A DNA stretch of 48,954 bases from CAZVYJ01 sp964631565 (lineage in GTDB: Bacteria; Planctomycetota; Phycisphaerae; SM23-33), in assembly GCA_964631565.1 (NCBI GenBank), contig CAZVYJ010000022.1, forward strand, positions 1-48,954. Direction: 5' to 3'. Below the pieces are notes generated by a model. That model ran no database searches. It had not been told where the DNA came from and was given only the letters and a program-made list of their open reading frames with translations. Position 1 is the first letter of the stretch; each line of letters begins with the position of its first letter. Made by a program: the position numbers and the translations under genes. Below, in pieces: positions 1-7,255 of this stretch.

Positions 1-65
1 CACTAAAGAAGTCGGCTATTTTTTTGCCTGAACTAAAACTGGGGATGAGTCAGCCGGAAAACATG

Positions 66-94
66 TTGAACTGGGCGGGCGGCTTTGGCATAAT
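66..94 (+). promoter_or_regulatory. Sigma-70-type promoter for the zinc-ribbon/RNase H/dnaG run
   Basis: A -35 box TTGAAC (66-71) and a -10 box CATAAT (89-94) are separated by exactly 17 bases. Transcription would start near base 101 and give a leader of about 34 bases before the first gene, whose ribosome site is the AGAGG stretch just upstream of its ATG. A run of seven T at 19-25 may be the tail of a terminator for a gene left of the window. The assignment rests on consensus match only. Confidence 0.5.
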
Positions 95-134
95 TAAAAA
101 TTCAACTAAATTAACAAGTGAAGAGGGCCGTTGA

Positions 135-881
135 ATGGGACAAACGCTTGAAGCTCTGCTCGGTCTGCAATCGATTGAGCGCGATTTAGCACAGGTCAGA
201 GGACGACTCAGAGCCAGAAAGAATGCCGTTGCTGTACAGCAGCGGCGGATAGACCAGCTTCGCAGCAGCCTTCGCGCGCAGGAAGATAAACTTACGGCAC
301 GTAAGAAAGAGGCCGACCAGCTGGAGCTGGAATTGAAAACCAAGGACGCCGAAATAGCAAAACTCCGCGCCGCCCTCAACACGGCCAAGACCAACAAAGA
401 ATACGCAGCGATTCTCACCCAGATAAACACCGACAAGGCCGATAACGCCCGCGACGAAGAGGCGGAACTGAAGCTTCTTCAGGACGTCGATGCCGTAAAG
501 GCGGAGATGGAAAAAATCCAGGGGGAAATAAAGGCTGAGGAACTGCGCCTTCAGGAAATCCAGAAAACCAGCAGCGAGGAAATCCGGCGTCTCGACGGCA
601 TGATGGCCGAGCTGACCGCGAAACGCGCCGAGGCCGTCAAGGACGTGCCTCCTCCCGCTCTGTTCGTGTTTGAGCGGCTGGCTGAGCGGTATGACGGCGA
701 GGCCATGGCTTTTATCGGCGTCGAAGGCAAAAAGCCGCCTTACGAGTATCACTGCGGCGGGTGCTTCATGAGCCTCAGTGCGGAAAACGCGAATATCCTC
801 CGGGTCCGCGACGAAGTCATCACATGTCCGAATTGCGGACGGATCCTCTATTTTGAGCAGACAGAGAAAGCGGCCAGATAA
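135..881 (+). CDS. C4-type zinc-ribbon coiled-coil protein (COG1579 family)
   Basis: A 248-residue soluble protein. Residues about 5-165 are a long, highly charged coiled coil. The C-terminus holds a four-cysteine zinc ribbon: C207 and C210 in HCGGC, then C231 and C234 in CPNCG. This layout is that of the COG1579 family, whose members in other bacteria include flagellar and secretion accessory proteins such as FlgZ and CdsZ; the role in this lineage is not known. No flagellar or secretion gene lies near it, and the next genes are RNase H, dnaG and rpoD, which suggests a nucleic-acid or housekeeping role (inference). The start is supported by an AGAGG ribosome site nine bases upstream and by the promoter at 66-94. 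It is 25 bases from the RNase H start and probably cotranscribed. Confidence 0.85.
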   Translation: MGQTLEALLGLQSIERDLAQVRGRLRARKNAVAVQQRRIDQLRSSLRAQEDKLTARKKEADQLELELKTKDAEIAKLRAALNTAKTNKEYAAILTQINTDKADNARDEEAELKLLQDVDAVKAEMEKIQGEIKAEELRLQEIQKTSSEEIRRLDGMMAELTAKRAEAVKDVPPPALFVFERLAERYDGEAMAFIGVEGKKPPYEYHCGGCFMSLSAENANILRVRDEVITCPNCGRILYFEQTEKAAR

Positions 882-906
882 TCAGCTTTTCCAGCCAGGC
901 GGGAAA

Positions 907-1344
907 ATGGGCAAGGACGCATTGCACGTTAGAATTTGCATCGACGGCGGCGCGCGGGGCAATCCCGGGCCAGCCGGCGCAGGTGTGGTTATCTCGGACC
1001 GGAAAGACGGGCGGGTCATTTATGAGGGCGGGATTTTTATAGGCCAGGCGACCAATAATGTCGCCGAATACAGCGGATTGCTTCACGGCCTGGAAATGGC
1101 CGCCCGACTGGGCGCCGTCCAGGTCGATGTGGTGAGCGATTCGGAGTTGCTGGTCAGGCAGATGACGGGGCGCTACCGCGTAAAGAACGAGGGCCTCAAG
1201 CCGCTTTACGAGAAAGCCCTGGCCCTTGCCGGCCGCTTCGACCGCTGCGATTACCGTCACGTGAGACGCGAGGAAAACAAGGAAGCCGACAGGCTGGTCA
1301 ATCAGGCCATCGACCTCAAGCGCAACATCGAAGGCGCGGCGTAG
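907..1344 (+). CDS. Ribonuclease HI family protein
   Basis: A 145-residue single-domain RNase H-fold protein. It should hydrolyse the RNA strand of RNA-DNA hybrids. The four acidic metal-binding residues are present: D13 (IDGGARGNPG), E54 (NVAEYSGL), D78 (VVSDSELL) and D128 (NKEADRL). It belongs to the short bacterial/archaeal type in which DGGARGNPGPAG opens the domain, rather than the E. coli RnhA type with its basic handle. The ATG at 907 is chosen because a purine-rich GGCGGG stretch lies just upstream and the domain begins at once. The reading frame extends further upstream, but that part overlaps the zinc-ribbon gene and has no domain. It lies 37 bases before dnaG, which fits a role in primer or hybrid removal. 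Confidence 0.85.
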   Translation: MGKDALHVRICIDGGARGNPGPAGAGVVISDRKDGRVIYEGGIFIGQATNNVAEYSGLLHGLEMAARLGAVQVDVVSDSELLVRQMTGRYRVKNEGLKPLYEKALALAGRFDRCDYRHVRREENKEADRLVNQAIDLKRNIEGAA

Positions 1345-1381
1345 CAGGCCGAAAAAACCCGGATAAAATCGGATTGGCATC

Positions 1382-3166
1382 ATGGCGAGGTTTTCCGAAC
1401 AATTCATTCAGCAGGTCGCGCAGTCCATTGACATCGTAGACCTGATAAGCCAGTACGTCGCGCTGAAGAAGCGCGGCAAGGAATTTGTCGGCCTCTGCCC
1501 GTTCCACGAAGACCATAAGCCCTCGATGTACGTCTCGCCGGCCAAGCAGATTTTCAAATGCTTCGCATGCGGCGCTGGCGGCGGGGTTTTCCAGTTCATG
1601 ATGCTGTACGAAAAGCTCAGTTTCCCCGAGACGGTCGAATTGCTGGCTAACCGGGCGAATATTCCGCTGCCGAAAGAAAGCTCGTATCAGGAGCCTGTCT
1701 CGCCGGGGCTGAGCAAAAACGACCTCGTCAGGGTCACCACATTCGCCGCCCGGTTCTATCGCGACCGACTTAATTCCGACGTCGGGGCTGCAGCGATGAA
1801 TTACGCCCGCAAACGCGGCCTGACCGACGAATCGATAAAAAAATTCGGTATAGGTTTCGCGCCCGATTCATGGGACTCGCTTTTCACCGCCGCCAGAAGC
1901 AAAGGCTTCAGCGAATCGCAGCTTGTGGCGGCAGGGCTTGTAAGCAGGCGCGAGAACGCATCGGGCTGCTACGACCGCTTCCGCAACCGCCTGATATTTC
2001 CGATACTCGACCCGGCTGGGCTGGTTATCGCGTTCGGCGGCAGGGCGATGGACGACAAGGACCCGGCGAAGTATCTCAACAGCCCGGAGTCCACGCTGTT
2101 CGACAAATCGGCCCAGCTTTACGCGCTGAACTGGTCTCGCGAGGGCATCGTTTCGACCGGCCGGGCGATCGTCGTCGAAGGATATCTCGACGCGCTGATA
2201 CCTATTCAGGCCGGCGTCGGCAACGTGGTGGCGACGCTCGGGACGGCCCTTACCGACCGTCACGTCCGCCTGCTTTCGAGGTATGCCAACGAGGCCGTGC
2301 TGGTATTTGACGCCGACGCCGCGGGCGTCGCCGCCGCCGAGCGGGCGATGGAGATTTTCCTCGCCCAGCGGCTTCACGTGCGTGTGGCCACCATACCCAC
2401 AGGCAAAGACCCGTGCGATTATTGCCTGGCCGAAGGCGGCGAGGCGTTAAAACGCCTGGTTGACGAAGCTCCCGATGCGCTACAATACATATGGCAGCGT
2501 CGGCGCGACGCTTTTGAAGAAGCCGGCGGCAACTTGGCCGACCGGCGTCAGCTCGTCGAGGATTTTCTGCGGCTGGTCGTCGCATCCAGTTCGTTCGACG
2601 CGATAGACGACATTCGCCGCGGGCAGCTTGCCCAGCACATCGGGCACATGCTTAACGTTCCGCCGATGGAGCTTCAGCAGCAGATGAGGCGTCTGGCCAG
2701 GCAGGTTGCTCGTGCTGCGCAGAGGCCGGCAGTGGTACCGGCGGGCCAGACGAACGGCGGCGTTCCGGCGGAGAGGCACCTGCTCGAAGTGCTTCTGAAC
2801 CGGCCTGATTTGTTTGACGCAGCCGCCGAACAGGTTGACCCTGCCGACTTTGACGACCCGCAGATGCGGGTGCTGGCCGAGAGCATATGGAGACTGGGAC
2901 AGGACGGCAGATTTACCCTCGACAGCCTGATGGCCTCGGCGGAACTGGCCGATTCCGGCTCGCTGATAGCCGAGATGGTGACGACCGGCCAGCGGCGGGA
3001 AAACTATGAGCGGACGCTTGCCGGCGCGGTGGAAAATATTGTTTATCGCAGAAATCGCAGGAACTTACAGTCGATAAAGTCTTCAGGATACAGCGACGAT
3101 GTCCTCCGGAATTTGAGCGAAACGCTGAAAAATCCGGATATGAGGCGGCACCCGAAGATATCCTGA
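1382..3166 (+). CDS. dnaG: DNA primase DnaG
   Basis: A 594-residue primase that makes RNA primers at the replication fork. The N-terminal CHC2 zinc finger is complete (C39, H42, C60, C63). The catalytic core follows, with a TOPRIM domain showing E266 in VVEGYLDAL and the D310-x-D312 pair in VFDADAAG. The C-terminal part (about 430-594) is the helicase-binding region and is the least conserved. Length is close to the usual 580-640. No clear ribosome site precedes the ATG; a TAAAAT motif sits 13 bases upstream, so an internal promoter with a very short leader is possible. The stop codon TGA is the loop of a 7-base inverted repeat (GATATCC/GGATATC, 3157-3173). Its neighbour rpoD recalls the macromolecular-synthesis operon. 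Confidence 0.95.
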   Translation: MARFSEQFIQQVAQSIDIVDLISQYVALKKRGKEFVGLCPFHEDHKPSMYVSPAKQIFKCFACGAGGGVFQFMMLYEKLSFPETVELLANRANIPLPKESSYQEPVSPGLSKNDLVRVTTFAARFYRDRLNSDVGAAAMNYARKRGLTDESIKKFGIGFAPDSWDSLFTAARSKGFSESQLVAAGLVSRRENASGCYDRFRNRLIFPILDPAGLVIAFGGRAMDDKDPAKYLNSPESTLFDKSAQLYALNWSREGIVSTGRAIVVEGYLDALIPIQAGVGNVVATLGTALTDRHVRLLSRYANEAVLVFDADAAGVAAAERAMEIFLAQRLHVRVATIPTGKDPCDYCLAEGGEALKRLVDEAPDALQYIWQRRRDAFEEAGGNLADRRQLVEDFLRLVVASSSFDAIDDIRRGQLAQHIGHMLNVPPMELQQQMRRLARQVARAAQRPAVVPAGQTNGGVPAERHLLEVLLNRPDLFDAAAEQVDPADFDDPQMRVLAESIWRLGQDGRFTLDSLMASAELADSGSLIAEMVTTGQRRENYERTLAGAVENIVYRRNRRNLQSIKSSGYSDDVLRNLSETLKNPDMRRHPKIS

Positions 3167-3201
3167 GGATATCCTGTTGTTTAAGTCAGCAGGAATTGGC
3201 G

Positions 3202-3230
3202 TTGACGGAAATAAAGACCCTCGCATAAAA
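3202..3230 (+). promoter_or_regulatory. Promoter and hairpin between dnaG and rpoD
   Basis: TTGACG (3202-3207) is followed after 16 bases by CATAAA (3224-3229), or after 17 by ATAAAA. This fits a vegetative promoter that lets rpoD be transcribed apart from dnaG, with a leader of about 50 bases. The same bases can form a small hairpin, CGCAT-AAA-ATGCG with outer AAAG/CTTT pairing (3214-3241), so the spot could also act as a weak terminator for dnaG read-through. Confidence 0.45.
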
Positions 3231-3285
3231 TGCGGGACTTTGCGTGTTTAGGTCAACTTAACACCATACCACCAGGAGTTCAGGC

Positions 3286-4965
3286 ATGGTTGATTCCTTG
3301 GATGCCAGTGTAAAGAAACTAATAGCCAGGGGCAAAGAGCGCGGGTATCTGACTTACGAGGAGATGAACGAGAACCTTCCCGACGAGGCCGTCTCCCCGG
3401 ATAAACTTGATGCGCTGCTGATGACGCTCGACGAGCTTGGCATAGAACTGCTGGACGAGGCTGAAGCGGCCGGCCATCGCGAGCCGTTCGCCGATGTCTC
3501 CGAGGAAGACGAGGAAAAGGACGAGCGGAAAAAACACGAGCCGGCCGTCAACGCCCTGGAAGAAGTCAGCAAACGAATCGACGATCCGGTGCGCATGTAC
3601 CTCACGCAGATGGGCGAAATTCCGCTGCTGACACGCGCGCAGGAAATATCGCTCGCCAAGAAAATCGAAATGACGCGCATGCACTTCCGCAGGCGCGTGC
3701 TCGAGAGCGATTATTGCACAATCCAGGCCGTCGAAATCCTTTCGCAGGTCCATTCAGGCGATCTGCCGTTCGACAGGACGATGAAAATTTCCACGGCTGA
3801 GAACCTTTCCAAGGAAACGATCACCGACCGTATGCCGGCCAACCTGGCCACGATCGCCAAGATTATCGAGGCCAACAGCAAGTCATGGTCCAAAATCAGA
3901 TCGCCGCGCGAATCCAAAGAGGTCGTGCGGGAGGAAACTCGTCGCCTCTGGCATCGCCGCCGCCGGGCCGCCAGGCTTGTCGAAGAGCTTTCGCTGCGGA
4001 CGTCTCGAATTCAGCCGCTTATGAGAAAGCTTCAGCATATTTCCGACAAGATGGGACAGCTTCAGCGCGCGATAGCCGCCGCCGAGGTCAACAAAACGCC
4101 CAAGGAAGACCTTGCCGTCATGGTCGAGGAACTCGACGGCCTGATCAATCTGGTTCTGGAAGAGCCCGAGATGCTTCGCAAGCGGGTAAAGGCCATCCAG
4201 AAGGTGTTCAACGATTACGAACAGGCGAAGCGCGAGCTGTCGGCCGGCAACCTGCGGCTGGTGGTTTCCATCGCCAAGAAATACCGCAACCGCGGCCTTT
4301 CGTTCCTGGACATCATCCAGGAGGGCAACACCGGCCTGATGCGAGCGGTGGACAAGTATGAATACCGCCGCGGCTACAAATTTTCGACATACGCGACGTG
4401 GTGGATTCGCCAGGCCATCACGCGGGCCATCGCCGACCACGCACGCACCATACGCATTCCGGTGCATATGATCGAAACAATGAGCCGGCTGCGCAACATT
4501 TCCAAGCGGCTGGTGCAGGACCTCGGCCGTGAGCCGACCATCGAGGAAATCGCCCGGGAAGCCGGCATGAGCGTTTCCGAGGCCCGCCGCGTTCTGAAAA
4601 TATCGCGGCATCCGATAAGCCTCGACCGCCCCGTCGGCGAAAGCGAAGACAGCTACTTCGGCGACTTCATCGAGGACGAGACAGCCGACAACCCCATCGA
4701 GAGCGCAGGCACAGAGATGCTGAAGGACCGCATCGAAGAGGTGCTTAAGACGCTTACCTATCGCGAAAGGGAAATCATCAAGCTGCGCTACGGCATCGGC
4801 GACGGATACACCTATACGCTGGAAGAAGTCGGCCGCATATTCAAAGTCACCCGCGAACGCGTTCGCCAGGTCGAGGCCAAGGCTATCCGCAAGCTTCAAC
4901 ACCCGGTGCGGGCACGCAAACTGGAAGGTTTCCTTGACGGCGAAACACCCGTAGAAGTTTTCTGA
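3286..4965 (+). CDS. rpoD: Primary RNA polymerase sigma factor RpoD (sigma-70)
   Basis: A 559-residue group 1 sigma factor that directs core RNA polymerase to housekeeping promoters. Region 1.1 is present at residues 1-80 (typical of primary sigmas), followed by an acidic linker. Region 1.2 begins at DDPVRMYLTQMGEIPLL (about 99). Regions 2.1-2.4 are near-perfect (RNRGLSFLDIIQEGN, KFSTYATWWIRQAI). Region 3 follows, and region 4.2 ends with the helix-turn-helix TLEEVGRIF...VTRERVRQVE. A non-conserved stretch between regions 1.2 and 2.1 (about 130-310) is helical. An AGGAG ribosome site seven bases upstream fixes the start. The strong -35/-10 matches found elsewhere in this window agree with a standard sigma-70 specificity. 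Confidence 0.97.
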   Translation: MVDSLDASVKKLIARGKERGYLTYEEMNENLPDEAVSPDKLDALLMTLDELGIELLDEAEAAGHREPFADVSEEDEEKDERKKHEPAVNALEEVSKRIDDPVRMYLTQMGEIPLLTRAQEISLAKKIEMTRMHFRRRVLESDYCTIQAVEILSQVHSGDLPFDRTMKISTAENLSKETITDRMPANLATIAKIIEANSKSWSKIRSPRESKEVVREETRRLWHRRRRAARLVEELSLRTSRIQPLMRKLQHISDKMGQLQRAIAAAEVNKTPKEDLAVMVEELDGLINLVLEEPEMLRKRVKAIQKVFNDYEQAKRELSAGNLRLVVSIAKKYRNRGLSFLDIIQEGNTGLMRAVDKYEYRRGYKFSTYATWWIRQAITRAIADHARTIRIPVHMIETMSRLRNISKRLVQDLGREPTIEEIAREAGMSVSEARRVLKISRHPISLDRPVGESEDSYFGDFIEDETADNPIESAGTEMLKDRIEEVLKTLTYREREIIKLRYGIGDGYTYTLEEVGRIFKVTRERVRQVEAKAIRKLQHPVRARKLEGFLDGETPVEVF

Positions 4966-5063
4966 TTTTTGCCATTTTTCCTGCGCAGCCACAACATCTT
5001 ATTCGGCAAGATGATAGGGCATCGTCTATACATGCCTGCCGGACCGGAGAATTACATAACAAC

Positions 5064-5091
5064 TTAAAAAATAAAGTTTTATGTTTATAAT
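5064..5091 (+). promoter_or_regulatory. Possible promoter of the HD-GYP gene
   Basis: A perfect -10 box TATAAT lies at 5086-5091 in an AT-rich stretch. The -35 is poor (TTAAAA at 5064-5069, spacing 16). It would give a leader of about 100 bases before the response-regulator gene. The rest of the 234-base gap after rpoD (4966-5199) shows no gene and no clear terminator hairpin. Confidence 0.35.
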
Positions 5092-5199
5092 CTCGTATTA
5101 AAGACCGCCTATTCATTCTCCGATACAGATTACGTACGGAGGTCAGGGGTTCTGGGATTAGCTACGTGTGTAAGTATAGCATTATGTAGAAAGAACCAG

Positions 5200-6228
5200 A
5201 TGACCGATAAGCCCCAGGCCAACGTTCTTGTAGTCGACGACGACCCGCAAGTCTGCAGACTCATTCGGGACAGCTTGTCCGTTAACGGTTTTTCGTGTCA
5301 ATCCGCCAGCAGAACGGAGCAGGCCAAGCAACTCCTCTCGAGCAGTAATTTTGATGTCATGATTACTGACATTCTCATGCCCGAAGCCACGGGTCTGGAC
5401 TTATTGTCATATACCAAAAACGTTGCGCCCGGGTGCAAGGTTATTCTCATCACGGGAGCGTCCAACACGTTCTACCTGGCCGAGGCGCTTTCACTTGGTG
5501 CATACGATTATTTTCAGAAGCCGTTCGACATAAACCAGCTTTCCGAGACTATCGGCAGGGCGGTCAGCGAGAAGCCCGACAATAAGCATCTGGTGACCAG
5601 AGCAGCCCATGCAATGCAGTCCGAACCTTATCTGCGGAAAGTATCGCTTGAAAGCGTCCGGGCGCTGGTCCGCGCGGTAGAAGCCAAGGACCCCTATACG
5701 CGACGGCACAGCGAACAGGTTACGCACTATGCCGTGAGTCTGGCTGAGCACATGGCCGTTCCGCACGACTTCATGGAGACGATACGCATAGCATCACTTG
5801 TTCATGACGTCGGCAAGATAGGCGTGCCGGACCGTATCCTGACCAAATCCGGTCCGCTGACCAAAGAGGAATACATGCAGGTTCGCACACATCCGGTTCT
5901 TGGCGCCGAGATTCTGCAGAACATATCGGTTTTCTCCGAGGAGGCCCACCTTGTCAGGCATCACCACGAATGCTGGGACGGCACGGGGTACCCGGACGGC
6001 CTGGCGGGGGACAGTATACCCCTTGGAGCCAGGATTCTGAACGTCGCCGACTCAATCGATGCGATGTTGATGCGTCGCACATACAAACAGCCTTATTCGT
6101 TAAAGAAAGTCATCGACGAACTCCGCCGATGCGCCGGCACGCAGTTTGACCCGAACATCGCAGCCGCTGCCATCGAGTGGATCGATGCGCATCCAGACAA
6201 GATCATACTCTCGGCAAATGCGGCCTGA
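5200..6228 (+). CDS. Response regulator with HD-GYP c-di-GMP phosphodiesterase domain
   Basis: A 342-residue two-domain signalling protein. The receiver domain (about 7-125) has the acidic pocket D13-D15, the phosphoacceptor D57 (MITDILMP), T85 and K107. The output domain (about 145-335) is an intact HD-GYP phosphodiesterase: H202-D203 in LVHDVGKIG, the HHE motif in RHHHECWDGTGYP, and the GYP signature at 263-265. Such proteins hydrolyse cyclic di-GMP to GMP. No sensor kinase or GGDEF protein is adjacent, so its partner is encoded elsewhere. The ribosome site is weak (AGAAAGAACC). It lies on its own between rpoD and a 374-base non-coding stretch. Confidence 0.92.
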   Translation: MTDKPQANVLVVDDDPQVCRLIRDSLSVNGFSCQSASRTEQAKQLLSSSNFDVMITDILMPEATGLDLLSYTKNVAPGCKVILITGASNTFYLAEALSLGAYDYFQKPFDINQLSETIGRAVSEKPDNKHLVTRAAHAMQSEPYLRKVSLESVRALVRAVEAKDPYTRRHSEQVTHYAVSLAEHMAVPHDFMETIRIASLVHDVGKIGVPDRILTKSGPLTKEEYMQVRTHPVLGAEILQNISVFSEEAHLVRHHHECWDGTGYPDGLAGDSIPLGARILNVADSIDAMLMRRTYKQPYSLKKVIDELRRCAGTQFDPNIAAAAIEWIDAHPDKIILSANAA

Positions 6229-6264
6229 TGACCACCCCGGCTGAATTTCAAGCGGTAAGGAAAA

Positions 6265-6462
6265 GGTTAACTTGTTAACTGGTTGACTGGTTGACTGGTT
6301 GACTGGAAAAGGACTGCATGGGTTTTGGACCGAACCTGCCCGCCAGCAGGCGGGGTTATATTTCCGGATTTTTCATAGTACTTTGTTTTATCGCCACAGG
6401 ACTTATTTCTGTAATTTCTTGCCGATTAAGAAGTTAACGGGTTAACAAGTTAACCAAGTTAA
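6265..6462. repeat. GTTAAC/TTGACTGG short repeats in inverted arrangement
   Basis: The gap between the HD-GYP gene and the TetR promoter holds four tandem 8-base units at 6275-6306 (one TTAACTGG, then three TTGACTGG). A perfect 15-base inverted repeat pairs GGTTAACTTGTTAAC (6265-6279) with its complement at 6441-6455. The two arms enclose about 160 bases that contain the hairpin at 6339-6354. No coding sequence is seen here. The function is unknown; the array type resembles the simple repeats near the right end of the window. Confidence 0.7.
6339..6357 (+). terminator. Possible terminator of the HD-GYP gene
   Basis: A hairpin CCCGCC-AGCA-GGCGGG (stem 6 base pairs, 6339-6354) is followed by GTTATATTT. 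It is about 110 bases past the HD-GYP stop. The U-rich tail is imperfect, so termination is plausible but not certain. Confidence 0.35.
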
Positions 6463-6506
6463 TCTGCCAATCAACCGGCCAAATCGGTCAGTCTTAGTAA
6501 TTACCG

Positions 6507-6535
6507 TTGCTTTCCTACTGCACAGAATCTATAAT
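6507..6535 (+). promoter_or_regulatory. Promoter of the TetR-RND efflux operon
   Basis: TTGCTT (6507-6512) and a perfect TATAAT (6530-6535) are spaced by 17 bases. The predicted start point, near 6542, falls inside the palindromic operator that begins three bases after the -10 box. The leader is about 60 bases and has a 6-base-pair hairpin, CTTATT/AATAAG (6573-6588), shortly before the gene. Confidence 0.65.
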
Positions 6536-6537
6536 TC

Positions 6538-6565
6538 ATTGGTGACTGACCAGTCAGTCACCAAT
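6538..6565. promoter_or_regulatory. Palindromic TetR-family operator
   Basis: A 28-base palindrome with perfect 13-base arms, ATTGGTGACTGAC and GTCAGTCACCAAT, around a 2-base centre (CA). It covers the predicted transcription start. The core TGACTGAC/GTCAGTCA is a type of site bound by TetR repressors of multidrug-efflux operons. The next gene downstream encodes a TetR regulator, so autorepression by occlusion of the promoter is the natural reading (inference). Confidence 0.8.
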
Positions 6566-6602
6566 GTAACTTCTTATTTGGCAATAAGATTAACTTAAAT
6601 AC

Positions 6603-7238
6603 ATGCCGGGTATCGTGATGACGAACGATGATCATACCGTAAAAATGCGAGAGAAAATTCTTTCTGCTGCGGAGAGGGTTTTCGAGGTGGGCGGCTATAC
6701 GCAGACCACCATAGATGCCGTCGCCGCCGAGGCGGGCATAGCAAAGGGCAGCGTTTATAACTATTTCCGCAGCAAGCGGGACTTGTTTATCGGCGTTTTT
6801 GTCAGGGCCATGGATGCCCAGCGCCAAGAGAGCGAGAAACTTCTGCATGATCGGTTATCGGCTTCGCAGAAGTTATTCGGCATTCTGGACCAATGGTTTG
6901 CCGGGATGCCTTACCACAGACGGTTAGGCGGGCTTTTTCTGGAATTCTGGGCTACGGCAGCCAGAGACGAACAGGATGGCCAGGTCGCCGCGACCGTCAA
7001 TCGTATTTACAACACATGGCGGCAGGTGCTTATGCCAATAATCGTTGAAGGCGTCGAAGCCGGCGAGTTCAAAGGACAGTTCGACCCGGAGATGGCCGCC
7101 ACGCTGATTATGTCCATTGCGGACGGAATAACGGTTCACGCGATTCTGGACCCCGCTCTTAATATTGATGAAAAACTGCTCGCGGCAGTCAAGCGGGCGA
7201 TTACGGCCGGACTCAATGCGACCGAATCGGCCGAGTGA
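6603..7238 (+). CDS. TetR/AcrR family transcriptional repressor
   Basis: A 211-residue regulator. The N-terminal DNA-binding domain (about 15-62) has the usual helix-turn-helix, TTIDAVAAEAGIAKGSVYNYF, here read in two parts as TTIDAVAAEAGIAKG and SVYNYFRSKRDLF. The C-terminal ligand-binding domain is divergent, as is normal. A second ATG at 6618 is an equally plausible start, since neither has a good ribosome site. It is the first gene of the efflux unit; the adaptor gene begins right at its end. The palindrome at 6538-6565 is its probable operator. The inducer is not known; it is likely a pump substrate. Confidence 0.9.
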   Translation: MPGIVMTNDDHTVKMREKILSAAERVFEVGGYTQTTIDAVAAEAGIAKGSVYNYFRSKRDLFIGVFVRAMDAQRQESEKLLHDRLSASQKLFGILDQWFAGMPYHRRLGGLFLEFWATAARDEQDGQVAATVNRIYNTWRQVLMPIIVEGVEAGEFKGQFDPEMAATLIMSIADGITVHAILDPALNIDEKLLAAVKRAITAGLNATESAE

Positions 7239-7255
7239 TATCGAGGATATTTGTC

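Noticed and set aside
5092..5199. A possible c-di-GMP riboswitch in the leader of the HD-GYP gene
   Set aside because: The conserved GEMM sequence blocks and their pairing are absent.
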